A DNA stretch of 64,000 nt, taken from Hyposmocoma kahamanoa (Eukaryota; Arthropoda; Insecta; Lepidoptera; Cosmopterigidae). Positions 22,266 through 32,159 of this stretch are shown here, in pieces. Under the pieces are notes generated by a model. It saw nothing but the letters and a program-made list of their open reading frames with translations, ran no database searches and was not told the origin of the DNA. The stretch is from NCBI RefSeq assembly GCF_003589595.1, contig NW_020653993.1, forward strand, positions 2,695,442 through 2,759,441, given 5' to 3'. Made by a program: the position numbers and the translations under genes. Numbering within the stretch: position 1 is the first letter of the stretch; every line of letters begins with the position of its first letter.

Positions 22266-23161
22266 GAGGGCCTACCACAACCTCTTAAAACAATATTATT
22301 GTAACCTTACATTGGCTTTTCGTACCATAACGCGCCTAAAGTAAGCTTATTATAATGTTAAAATTATGATGTTTTATCAGCAGCTTTGTGACTATTCATT
22401 CACTCAGTAGGTACTATGACGCGACTTCAACATCAAAGTAATTATTGCTCTTATGTCAAATTTAACAATTTTAAAATAGTGACTCGGACGCTGTGGAAAC
22501 AATATTATTTTCGAATTTATTGTCTAAATATTCATTTGTAAAGATCAAAAGCGAAGGTGAACTTATTTAATTACATAAATCTCTTCAATATTTTGATTAT
22601 TTTTTATTTAATAGTACATAGGAAATCATTTCTTGTTAAATAAAAATACGCGATATTTATTTCGTAAAATTATGACAGTGATATCTACATATATGCTCCT
22701 TGGCGACGCAAACAGTTGACACTAGACTATAATTTCGAATTCACAACGTGACTATCAAGACTCAGCTTATTTTATTTATTTTTCTTCATGAAAATGCGGA
22801 AAAATAATTGAAAACCACGTAATTTTGATATATTTTATTATTACATACTTTTTTTAACAGTTAAACTTCTCTGAATGTAAATAACATAAAGTACTTAAAC
22901 ATTATACTACGATAAGACGATTCGGAACATCAAAAAAGAAAGAGATTATACAGTACATATTATTATAGTGTTATTTCTTTCCTATTTTTTGTAAGAAATA
23001 GACAATATTGGGAAATCATTCGTGCTTTCAGTCACTTTAGCAATAATACATTACTTGGTTGACAAGTTTCTCATGGTACGAATATGAATGATATTTTAAT
23101 AATCTTACTCTAAGCTTACATTAAAATAAGATTGTTTTAGAAAGGTTATGGTAAGCCCCCA
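22266..23161. mobile_element. DNA transposon M, copy 1 (~893 bp)
   Basis: Ends GGGCCTACCACAACC and GGTTATGGTAAGCCC are imperfect terminal inverted repeats that extend about 50 bp through CAATATTATTGTAACC / CTTACATTAAAATAAG. It splits a family A copy, and GAG flanks both junctions, so a 3-bp TSD is possible. No transposase frame was seen, so it is non-autonomous. The superfamily is undecided; a 3-bp TSD and G-rich ends would suit PIF/Harbinger. Confidence 0.8.
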
Positions 23162-23211
23162 GAGTCATAGTTTGACAAGTCCTATATGCCTGTAATTTCA
23201 CCAGCACCCTT

Positions 23212-23453
23212 AGCGTTTATGCGCACTGTATAATCTCGCATTCGGAACGTATATGGATTGGATGATCCATATTCGTTCCGAATGCGAGATTATACAAATC
23301 TAGAAAACTCCAATCCACTTCGGATGTCGCTTGTGCACTAAGTCCTATTCGAATCCGAGAAAACACGAAATCGCTTGTACACCTAGCGATAAAATCACTA
23401 TAAAATGATCCCTGTGATATTTCGGACTGTCATTTCTCGGATTCGGAACTCGG
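23212..23453. mobile_element. ~240-bp hairpin-rich insertion inside family A
   Basis: TATAATCTCGCATTCGGAAC (23230) is mirrored by TTCCGAATGCGAGATTATA (to 23295). A second pair, TTCGAATCCGAGAAA (23348) and TTTCTCGGATTCGGAA, encloses the rest. No coding capacity was seen. It may be two nested foldback units. Confidence 0.7.
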
Positions 23454-23498
23454 ACTTCAAAATCGAAACGCAGTAATGCTCACGTTACTGCTTGGTGA

Positions 23499-23728
23499 CA
23501 GAAATATTAATGAATGAATGATATTTATTTGCTTAAAGCATGGTTTACAATAGGTGGTACAAGTATACATAATAGAACAGTACATTTATTGCCTTGTCAT
23601 GAAGATGTCAAAAAATATAAATACACTCCTTATCAAATAAATTCAACGGTCAAATTTATTGAGAATTACATGTAAAGAAGTCATTCATTGAATAGAAATT
23701 TTTATCTCTTATTCATGACATCAGAAAT
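23499..23728 (-). mobile_element. LINE 3' tail insertion with 7-bp TSD
   Basis: CAGAAAT at 23499-23505 and 23722-23728 brackets 216 bp. The insert starts with an ATTAATGAATGAATG tract, the reverse of a CATTCATTAAT tail, and lacks coding. It looks like a severely 5'-truncated LINE. Confidence 0.75.
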
Positions 23729-23804
23729 AGGTAAAGTGGCAGTACTTTTGTTAACAAACTCTTTCATAAAGAACTCTGCTGCCAACTTAGAACTAACTAC
23801 GAAC

Positions 23805-23940
23805 CCATTGTGAGGAGTACCAGAGCAATGGATTCATTCCAAGACACTACATAGAACGCCCAGGCCAGAACCTATTCAAAAAGTTCATTTCCTACTTGAT
23901 CCTACAGAAAATTAAGCCCGGGACCTTCTCAAGCACCGAT
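23805..23940 (-). repeat. Family D SINE
   Basis: GATTCATTCCAAGACACTAC to TTAAGCCCGGGACCTTCTC. The box-B region (AAGCCCGGGACC) lies at the right. Confidence 0.7.
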
Positions 23941-23944
23941 GATA

Positions 23945-24850
23945 CCAAAAGTATATATTTTGTATGTTATGTCATTGTATTTGTTATTGCTATGTCTTCC
24001 ATTGAGAGGACCTCCATTTGCAATGTATTCCCGACACATCATTCGCCTACACACACTAAATCACAAACTAAATCTAACTATATTCCATATTTTACAATTC
24101 TGTTACATACATGCGCTGGTAAAATCATTATCCTCCTTTTAGTAGCGCCGTAATCGGGTAAAGGTGTAACGATTCAAATACTTACCAGCAAAAAAATCTG
24201 AAAACTTAATAAAAAGTATGAACAAACGCCATTAGGTAAAGCGAGCAAGGTCATAATACTTCATATGCAAATATGTGCCCATTACAACAGGGGGTGAAGG
24301 TGGTGGGGTGAGGGCACATGGATATGGGAACTCAGGGAATAGCGGGATACCAAACCTGGATAGAGCTGGGGGACTTACAACCGATCAATATCGATATTAC
24401 TCTAATATTATATTCAAGAACAAAACATGGGTAGATATGTGTATGTGACAGAGAGAGGAGACAGTAGGGTACACGAAAGGAGCCTCCCATCAATTAATTA
24501 CGAATTGTATTCGTAGTACGTTTGGCGCACTCAGCGTTTAGTAACGGAACTCTTAAGCTAAACAGTTCATTCTTTGGCTAAGGAGTTCCCTTACTCACCA
24601 CTAGATGGCGCAATCATTCAATAGTTTTCATGTCACTGAAACTTGGAATCCTATAAACACCAACTTGCAACAAATAACTGCAATTATAGGTACAAATTAT
24701 TTGTCATAATGGCGCAAAATTATCAAGTATTTAGAAAAACGGTTGTATGTTTGATTTTGTAAAAATAACACTTACTTATGACGTGAAACGGCTTCACCTT
24801 GATACTTTTTGATAACAAACAAACACACAATCTATTCAAAAAGCTGAATA
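23945..24850. other. Unassigned stretch
   Basis: Contains a G-rich patch at 24290-24350. The overlapping frames at 23896-24153 show no domain. Confidence 0.45.
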
Positions 24851-24863
24851 TCCTCCCACTACC

Positions 24864-25500
24864 ATGCATTTACATAAAGCAGAATTTTTTAAGACATGGA
24901 AACTATTAAAAGTTAGAAAACATCAACTCCGACAGCATTTCGATAATTTGTTACGTGCACCATATTGCCGATTGACGAGTACAGAAAGTAGTCTGTTCTA
25001 TAAGCCCATGAAGATTTTTACCTCGCTACCCAATAACATAAGAGTGTTGCCACTAAACGGTTGTTACTAACTACTCCGCAAAATTATTTGTATAACTCAT
25101 AGAATAAGTAAATCCACATGTCTTATCTTAAATATTGACATATACTCCCGGACACACAATTCGAGCCACCTCGCGTTTTTGCCTTAAAGGGCTAGAATAC
25201 AAAAATAGTATTATCATCGAAGGAAAAGGTTTTCCCCGGTTTTGCAAGTCTGAATTTCCAAAAAAGACTTGTGGATAAGACTTTTAATATTCTAGTTTCA
25301 AAATTGCGTAGCATAGATAGTTGTGGATCAATCGAACATTGTTTAAGCATAGGGCATTTAATACTGATGCGAGGTGGCTCGAATTACGTGTCCGGGAGTG
25401 TATAATGTTTAATGTAATCTATAATTTGTGATGTAATGTAACTTGTTTAATTAAATGGGGCAGTAAAATTGTATTGACAATGTAATATTGACATCCCAGA
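24864..25500 (+). pseudogene. Jockey-type LINE tail interrupted by a MITE
   Basis: The frame 24864-25070 ends LTSTESSLFYKPMKIFTSLP then NNIRVLPLN, a typical RT C-terminus. The downstream AT-rich 3' UTR is split by the MITE at 25141-25404 and resumes to about 25500. The upstream RT is missing. Confidence 0.65.
25141..25404. mobile_element. ~260-bp MITE with ~31-bp terminal inverted repeats
   Basis: Left TATACTCCCGGACACACAAT...CACCTCGC (25141-25173) mirrors right GCGAGGTGGCTCGAATTACG to 25404. It is flanked by TA, which would suit a Tc1/mariner-type MITE. No coding. Confidence 0.85.
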
Positions 25501-25504
25501 CATA

Positions 25505-25815
25505 ATAATTTATATATCTTGACATAATAATACATTTTAATGTAACAACCAAAATGAAAACCATAATTTATAATATTTTTAATGAGAATATTCGTCCGCC
25601 ATTATCGGTATTTAATAAAATAAAAAATATCGATTTTTGTGATAACATATATTTACTGTACACCAAATTGTTTAATACCGAAAAATCGCACACAGACACA
25701 TTTTACATTTCATGTCACATACATAGGTACGTCCATTGAAACAAGCCAATAATAATTTTATCTTTATCTTATTTAGTTTTGTTTTAAATTAACATATTTA
25801 GCTCACAATGGTGGA
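25505..25815. other. Unassigned AT-rich stretch
   Basis: The 61-codon frame at 25554-25739 is low complexity and unsupported. Confidence 0.45.
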
Positions 25816-25818
25816 CCT

Positions 25819-26711
25819 GGGGGCCTATCATAACCTTTCCAAAAACAATCTTATTTCAATGTAAGTTTAAAGTAAGTAAGTAATATTCCTCCTGGAATTC
25901 GTATCATGACAAACCTGTCGACCAAGTAGTGTATTACTGCTAAAGTGATTGAAAGAACGAATGGTTTCCGAATGTTGTCTATTCCTTACTAAAAATAGAA
26001 AAGAAATAACGCTATATGAACTATATAATGAGATCTCTTCCTTTTTTGATGTTCCGAATCGTCTTACCGTAGTATAATGTTTAAGTAGATACTTAACGTT
26101 ATTTACATTCAGAGAATTTTAACTTTAAAAAAAGAAAAGTATGTAATAATAGAATCAATTAAAATTACGTTGTTTTCAATTATTTTTCCGCATTTTCATG
26201 AAGAAAAATAATTAAAACAAGCTGAGTCTTGGTAGTCACGTTGTGAATTTGGAATTTGCATCGCCAAGGAGCATATAGATGTCGCTGTTATAATTTTACG
26301 AAAAAAAATCATCGCGTATTTTTATTTAACGATAAATAATTTCCTATGTACTATTTAAATAAAAAATAATCAAAATATTGAAGAGATTTATGGCAATAAA
26401 TAAGTTCAACTTAACTTTTAATCTTTCCAAATCAATATTTAGACAATAAATTCAAAAATAACATTGTTTCCACTGCGTCCGAGTAACTATTTTAAGATTG
26501 CTAAATTTGACATAAGAACAATATTACTTTAATGTTAAAGTCGCATCATAGTACGAACTGAGTGAATGAATAGTTACAAAGTTGCCAATAAAACATCATA
26601 GTTTTAACATTATAATAAGCTTACGCACGCACGCACTTTAAGCACGTCATGGTACAAAAAGTCAATGTAAGATTAAATTAATATTGTTTTAAGAGTTTGT
26701 GGTAGGCCCCC
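25819..26711. mobile_element. DNA transposon M, copy 2 (893 bp), inverted to copy 1
   Basis: GGGGGCCTATCATAACC to GGTAGGCCCCC. It aligns with the reverse complement of 22268-23160 along its full length and the span is the same 893 bp. No frame is conserved between the two copies. Confidence 0.85.
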
Positions 26712-26714
26712 TGC

Positions 26715-27210
26715 TATTCCGTTAAACAGATAATCCTAGTACAAAAACTAGACTTTCACAAAGATTTCTGAGTATTTTTTTATGATTATTAAAGTCAGAT
26801 AGGTGAATGCCGCCGTTGACCTCACAATTGAGAGCAATAGGTCTCCCACAAAGCTCTATCACCGCTGTTTACTGTAAATGACCTGTAATTGTAAATAAAC
26901 AAATCGATATCGATTTGTTTTTTTACAATTACATCTCTAATGTGAGAACGTCTCTCTACTGCCTATAGCCGGAGGACACAACCTAAATCAGGCCGGAAAA
27001 TGTACTGCAGATTTAAACATTCTCAGTTGTTAGTAAATTGCTAACTGACATTCATTTAAAACGTATTATTTAGTAAATGGATGCGGTAGATGCGACATAG
27101 CAAAGCGGAGAAGTGCACACTGGAACAAAAAAATGTAGGGTAAAAATAGTTTGTGCTTCCCAGAGCAAGCAACAGCGTTTAGTGTCAAACTATGGTACAT
27201 CCTATAATAT
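26715..27210. other. Unassigned stretch with a 50-bp palindrome
   Basis: Only the palindrome at 26884-26933 was noticed. Confidence 0.45.
26884..26933. repeat. 50-bp near-perfect palindrome
   Basis: TGTAATTGTAAATAAACAAA then TCGATATCGA at the centre and TTTGTTTTTTTACAATTACA at the right. Two mismatched pairs were noticed and there is no loop. Confidence 0.75.
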
Positions 27211-27214
27211 TTAT

Positions 27215-27372
27215 AAGTACCAGAGCAACGAATTCCGCTCCAAGGCACTACCAAGAACATCCAAACTAAAACTAATTTAGAGTTAATTTCCCAAATTAGT
27301 TATTCCGGAAATTGAGCCCAGTACTTCCTCATCCAGCGTCCATAGTACAAACCATTGGGCGTATTATAATTA
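27215..27372 (-). repeat. Family D SINE
   Basis: GTACCAGAGCAACGAATTCC to CCTCATCCAGCGTCCATAG. Arrangement as at 53685. Confidence 0.7.
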
Positions 27373-27374
27373 AT

Positions 27375-27730
27375 AGTTATAATTCGTTTGACGACCTCGG
27401 TTATTAATTTATTAATTGTAATTTAAAAGTTATAAATTGTAAATTCTTACAACTGTATGTAATGCAGCAGTGATATGGAAATTAATAATATAGAGTACTT
27501 CACGGCGAAAGAAATGAAAGAGTGACGTCGGCGACGACGTTATCAAAACCTGTTTAAATTCTGAAATTTCATGGCATATAAAATCCTCTAAAAAGTTTTT
27601 TATTTTACTTGCAAGAAAAAAATATTATTAATGCCTTGACCACGTGTTATAAAATTAAACAAAAATAACTTCTCCATATTTAGTGGCAACACCACTAAGT
27701 TGGAAACACTAATAATAATAATACTCTTAG
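27375..27730. other. Unassigned AT-rich stretch
   Basis: Nothing recognisable. Confidence 0.45.
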
Positions 27731-27731
27731 G

Positions 27732-27892
27732 GTCGTATTCTAGAACTCTACTCAATGCTCAAGTCAGGATTTGAGTATGGTTTAAAGCACTCGAAATCAT
27801 ACTCAAGTCTCTGCCATTAGGGTCGTATTTCCAGTGCTTGTGTTTCCAGTACAATCCTGACTTGAGCATTGAGTAGAGTTCTAGAATACGAC
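27732..27892. mobile_element. 161-bp MITE with perfect 39-bp terminal inverted repeats
   Basis: 27732-27770 (starting GTCGTATTCTAGAACTCTAC) is the exact reverse complement of 27854-27892. A partial internal echo, TTAGGGTCGTATTTCCAG, lies at 27827. The identical arms suggest a recent origin or gene conversion. Confidence 0.85.
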
Positions 27893-27894
27893 AT

Positions 27895-28296
27895 ACATTT
27901 AACATAGGGATTGTTTTAATTTGTCTTTCATATTATATTAATAATTATATTATTTTTCGTACATTCTTAAAGCTCACTGTGTTAGCCAGTAAGTATGGTA
28001 AAGTTTTGCCTTTAAATTTTATAGCAACTTTAAATATTATCATTATTTAATTTTAGTGTACAATGCACCATGTTAACTTTCTTATATATAAATGAATAAA
28101 ATAAATGACAATTCTCATGTACTCTGTGAGGATTCACAATAATTACACGTATGTTATTTGCTATGTAAGATTATTTGTAATAATAAACAGTGAAACTAAA
28201 AAGAACTAACTATATATGTATGTACTACATAATTGTTAGTTATATTTAATTATGGATTTAATACATGGATTTGTACACTATCGCATTAATTACAAC
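27895..28296. other. Unassigned AT-rich stretch before the PLE
   Basis: Nothing recognisable up to the PLE TSD. Confidence 0.45.
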
Positions 28297-29232
28297 TGTA
28301 ATGGTAAGATATCGACTTCTTAGGTTTTCGCGATTGTTACACATAGGAAATGAAACTATTTTTCCGGATTTAAATCGCGTATATTTGTTTTTTCAAACAT
28401 CCTTACCTTACGTGAGAGGTGTTACAGACAAAATCGGAAGAGTCCTCAGGCGTGCATCTATCAAGACCTATTTCAAGCCCCTGAGGAAGATTTCTCAGTT
28501 CCTGAGACCCGTGAAATGTAACGTCCCCTTACAGGATGCAGGAGTTTACAAGCTTGACTGTGAGTGCGGTCTCTCTTATATTGGACAAACAAAGCGAAGT
28601 ATTTGTACCCGTGTCAAAGAACATATAGCTGATGTCAAACACCGTCGCGTAAACAAGTCTGCAGTCTGCGAGCATGTCATGGATAAACCTACACATTCAA
28701 TGAAGTTTGACAAACCCCAGATCCTTGCAAAAGAAGTCCGTTATCTGCCCAGGATGCTGCGAAAGGCCATTGAAATTAAAAAACATCCTAATTTCAACAG
28801 GGAAGATGGTTTCTCCGTACCACCAGTTTGGGATCCAGTATTTCCTCTAATGAAAAATCCCAAACAGACATAAGACTGCAGTACTAATTAATATGTTTTA
28901 GTTTATTCTAATTTCTATTAATAATTAATAATAAATTAAACTTAATAAAAATTCATTCAATAAAATAATTTGTAAAACTTAATGTAGCGTAAATTGGAAT
29001 GTTTTCTTTGTAAAATTAAAAATAAGGTATTTAATTAATAACTATTGTAACTATAGTGAAAAAATAGGGTGGTTTGCATTAATATTAGACATAACTGGTT
29101 GAAGACTGTACCACCTCAGTCAACCGTGACCATGGGACCTGTAAAGGGCCCGAAACGTCGGTTTGTTTGAAAAAACAAATATACGCGATTTAAATCCGGA
29201 AAAATAGTTTCATTTCCTATGTAATGGTAAGA
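28297..29232 (+). mobile_element. Penelope-like element, 5'-truncated, with 13-bp TSD
   Basis: TGTAATGGTAAGA at 28297-28309 recurs exactly at 29220-29232. The left 90 bp (to ~28400) is an inverted copy of the element's own 3' terminus (AAACTATTTTTCCGGATTTA versus TAAATCCGGAAAAATAGTTT). Inverted terminal copies of this kind are a known hallmark of PLE insertion. Between them lie the endonuclease frame and the 3' UTR. The RT is missing. The exact TSD marks it as one of the younger insertions here. Confidence 0.9.
28403..28873 (+). CDS. PLE GIY-YIG endonuclease domain (partial polyprotein)
   Basis: An open frame of ~156 codons continuing in frame from unrelated upstream codons, so the nominal ATG at 28265 is outside the element and not its start. 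It begins LPYVRGVTDKIGRVLRRASI, the end of the RT-endonuclease linker. GVYKLDCECGLSYIGQTKRS follows: the GIY-YIG motif appears as GVY...SYIG, with the catalytic Arg in RSICTRVKEHI. The Cys pair before LSYIG and the CEHVMDKPTH region fit the CCHH-containing endonuclease of PLEs. It ends at a TAA after KNPKQT. The RT core, needed for mobility, is absent. Confidence 0.85.
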   Translation, partial: LPYVRGVTDKIGRVLRRASIKTYFKPLRKISQFLRPVKCNVPLQDAGVYKLDCECGLSYIGQTKRSICTRVKEHIADVKHRRVNKSAVCEHVMDKPTHSMKFDKPQILAKEVRYLPRMLRKAIEIKKHPNFNREDGFSVPPVWDPVFPLMKNPKQT

Positions 29233-29234
29233 GT

Positions 29235-29589
29235 TTAAAGGTTGAAATAAATAAGTTTAAAAAATAAATTAATGCTCGTTGCAGAAGGCTCTTACTTATT
29301 GCGGATTGCCACATCCACTGCGAGGTGTTTTCTTACATCCCCGCGATTCAAGGTTAATAATCCTTATAAGATTTTGTGAACACGAGATAAGGGCACGAAT
29401 GCGTGCGAATTACTGCGCATGCGGGCGTTAGCGATAACAATACTTATTTATTACCGCTTTAACGCGCATTGATTTCGTTTTAACTTGGGACTTCTCTGTT
29501 TTGTCAGCTTCGTACTGTAGCTTCTTTTACATATTGGTCGGGTTTTTTTACACCAAACGATAATGTTAATGTTCAACATGCAGTTTAGT
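29235..29589. other. Unassigned stretch
   Basis: Nothing recognisable between the PLE and the nested insertion. Confidence 0.45.
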
Positions 29590-30090
29590 CTGTTGTACTG
29601 AAAAAGTCCCTATCTACCGACCTAAGAGATAGGGTTTTCCGGAGAGACTACGGGCTCGACGGCAAGACCAGGGTACGGTGGGCGTCCGGGCCAAGTCCTC
29701 CGCCAGTTATATGTCTTCACGGGCGTTTTTGGTGGACCCGGTGGGTATGGACTCGCCGGGGTTTGTGGTTAACTGCAGGGACGAACATGTCGTCTGCCCC
29801 GATAATGTGTGACCGGGCGCGTTCGTTCAGCGCGCGGCACAGTAGCGATCTAGTTGAGGGCGAGGAGTTGTCCGGACATTGTCGCAGGACACTTCCACTT
29901 GGCATCTCCGGCACTAGCACAGAAAGCTAGTAAAGGATGAGCTAGACATCTTCCGGTCCCTCCGGCCGCGTAGGAATATGGGAACTGGAGAGACGCCGTT
30001 CATTCGGCGGCCACTAATGAGGAGTTTTGGTAGTCGGCTTATAGTCAGCGGCTCTGCGGTGGCAACCGTTAGTCGTGCGGAGCGCGATGG

Positions 30091-30870
30091 GAAGTAAGTG
30101 GTGGTCGAAAAGGCTCGAGCCTTTTAGAACTAAATTTAAAGCTTGCGAGCCATTTTTAAAGGCGGACTCACAAATCAGTAGTTCTAAAATTGCTCACTAT
30201 AAAAGGGTTTGAGGCTTTTTTAGGCCGAGGCTTTTTTTAAAGCTTTTTTAGAAGACTGGCGTTAGCGGTCAAAAAGGCTCGAGCTTTTTAGCCTTTTTTT
30301 AAGACTAACCGCTTTATAGTGATGGCTACAATATTAATAATAATAAATGGATAATAATAAATAAATCACTACATATGCACACAACGCTATCTAGTCCTAA
30401 AGTAACCAAACTAAAGCTTGTGTTATGGATACTAGACAACCGATAAACAAACATTTACATTTATAGACACAGAACAAATTATCATGTTCATTACACAAAC
30501 ATTTGTCCTCGGTGGGAATCGAACCCACGACCTCTGGATTAGCAGTCAGGATTACTAACCACTACGCCACGACGCCACTATTCTAAAAAGGCTTTAAAAA
30601 AGCCTAGGCCTAAAAAAAGCCTCAAGCCCTTTTTTAGTGAGCCATTTTAGAACTACTGTTTTGTGAGTCCGCCTTTAAAAAAGACTCGCAAGCTTTAAAT
30701 TTAGGGCTACAAGGCTTGAGCCTTTTTGACGGCTAGCAAAAGCCATAAATACAATTAGCCTCGAGGGCTTGAGAGTTATTTAGCTTTTTAGCCTTCTAGC
30801 CATCGCTATAAAGGGGCGAGTCTTAAAAAAGGGCTAAAAGGCTCGAGCCTTTTCGACCACTAGAAGTAAG
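30091..30870. mobile_element. hAT-type non-autonomous foldback element with 8-bp TSD
   Basis: GAAGTAAG at 30091-30098 and 30863-30870 flanks 764 bp. The ends are inverted: TGGTGGTCGAAAAGGCTCG (left) and CGAGCCTTTTCGACCACTA (right). An 8-bp TSD and (C/T)AGTGG-like termini are the rule for hAT elements. The arms repeat AAATTTAAAGCTTGCGAG and AAAGGCGGACTCACAAA in inverted order; the left arm is ~110 bp shorter. There is no transposase. Confidence 0.85.
30385..30577 (-). repeat. SINE family E inserted in the hAT-type element
   Basis: The reverse strand starts with a well-preserved tRNA-like head: GGCGTAGTGGTTAGTAATCC with box A, and GTGGGTTCGATTCCCACC with box B. The body ends with the AGTAACC...AAAGC tract near 30400. 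It sits between the two arms, so it is the youngest layer of the nest. The tRNA-like part has a mispaired acceptor stem and is not a tRNA gene. Confidence 0.8.
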
Positions 30871-31119
30871 CGTGCCTACAGCTCCGGTACCTATCTGGAA
30901 AATATGGAGGCTGTAAGTGCACCCGGGGCGGCTCACCTAAGGCACTAGCCTTACAGAGAACCAGATGAAGTACGTGCAAACGTGCTGATCCGGGGTTAGG
31001 ACCTGACTTAGACGGTCCCAGGTCATAGTGCCTTTCCCGCATAACCAAGAGGTTGATGGGGAGGGACAGTATAAAAAAAAAACTTATGTAGAATGGTATG
31101 GGACTGTTGTACTGAAAAA

Positions 31120-31305
31120 ATTGCAACAATTTCTTGTCGCAGTGGTTTTTATCGATGTGTAACTAATTTCATCCAATTTTTTTTTGTGAGCATCTAGGAC
31201 CGGTCCTGTACTCTAGCTCTCCGTCTGACATCCTGCCGAAACAATTACTGTCAATAATACTCGGCGAAATTGAAAGATGTTGCGGTACCCAACCATCCAG
31301 TTCAG
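31120..31305. other. Short unassigned spacer
   Basis: Nothing recognisable. Confidence 0.4.
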
Positions 31306-31307
31306 TC

Positions 31308-31592
31308 AAAGAGTTCGTCCAGGGAAGTACTGCTACCTTACCTATTTCTGCCGCCAAGCAGTAATGTCAGCATTACTTTGTTCCAGTTTTGAAGAGTAAA
31401 GGTCCTGGTGAAATTACATGCGCATGGGACTTGTCAACTTATGTCTCAGGGTGTCGGACGCAGTGGCAGTACCCCTCAGATGTTTGCGATTTAAAGCTCT
31501 GAGTGGCACTGCAACTGTTATGGACAGGCGTGTAGTTTACCATATGGCGCACGACTTGTTCGTGCCGTCACTTGATATTATTTTAAAAAAAT
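31308..31592 (+). repeat. Family A repeat, near full length
   Basis: AGTTCGTCCAGGGAAGTACT to GTGCCGTCACTTGATATTAT. The 65-codon frame in it recurs in other A copies only because the repeat does. Confidence 0.85.
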
Positions 31593-31933
31593 CAGGGTTC
31601 GTATCTAGGTACTGAATTTTTTTAAATGTACACCATGTCAACCACATGATTGCAATAAATTAATTAATTATGAATTAAGACTCATGACTTATCTAAGTAG
31701 GTATACCAACAGCATAAATATAGTTTTGTACCTGGAATAAAAAAAAGTTTTGTACAAAAAATTTTGGTATGGACAGTTTTTTGTAAATACCCCGACGATA
31801 CATATAAATTTCACGCTCTTTTCCCTTCGGTGTAGGCAGAGACCACAGCCCTCCACTTCCTACGACCCTGACAGACCTTTCGCCTCATCACAGCTCGTCA
31901 ATGTTCCGCCAAGACGATCCTAATTAATGTTAT

Positions 31934-32155
31934 TAAAACTGCCTCCGTGGCCGAACGGTTACCATGCCGGACTGCCACGCAGAGGTCCCGGGTTCAATTC
32001 CCGTGTCAGGAGAAATATTTATATGGTGTACATTTAAGTATTTCTCTCATGAGTTTGGGTGTAATTTGTGGTTGTCTATGTGTGTGTCCATGGCACTCGT
32101 GACACCGGGTTTCCCTAGTGCGAGTTTATGAGTGTATGCGCGTTATTATTATTAT
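31934..32155 (+). repeat. tRNA-derived SINE family B, copy 2 (best preserved)
   Basis: Box A GTGGCCGAACGGTTACC and box B CGGGTTCAATTCCCG are intact. The body TTTGGGTGTAATTTGTGGTT and an ATTATTATTA tail follow. It is preceded by GTTATTAAAA. Confidence 0.85.
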
Positions 32156-32159
32156 AATT

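Larger units (their letters stand above)
22146..23790 (-). repeat. Family A repeat split by three insertions
   Basis: Consecutive pieces of one A copy lie at 22146-22267, 23162-23211, 23454-23505 and 23729-23790. They read in family order: ATGATACCAAGTAACGAGAC; CCCGTCACCTGAG then GTCATAGTTTGACAAGTCC; CTTCAAAATCGAAACGCAG; AGGTAAAGTGGCAGTACTTT. The gaps are element M, a hairpin-rich segment and a LINE tail. Confidence 0.85.
29590..31119. mobile_element. Nested LINE-like insertion bounded by a 16-bp direct repeat
   Basis: CTGTTGTACTGAAAAA at 29590-29605 recurs exactly at 31104-31119. The GC-rich insert shows no intact coding. It is split at 30091-30870 by a hAT-type MITE, and a run of A's at 31072-31081 lies near its right end. 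A 16-bp TSD suggests a LINE-mobilised insertion. Its net length without the MITE is about 730 bp. The 67- and 89-codon minus frames carry no motif. Confidence 0.75.

Noticed and set aside
28265..28402. N-terminal part of the 202-codon PLE frame
   Set aside because: These codons lie in host flank, TSD and the inverted PLE terminus, so they are not part of the endonuclease protein.
30505..30577. tRNA gene
   Set aside because: The cloverleaf-like sequence with box A and B has a mispaired acceptor stem and is the head of a dispersed SINE.
31934..32005. tRNA gene
   Set aside because: Same reasoning: the head recurs at 17023 with the same non-tRNA body, so it is SINE family B.
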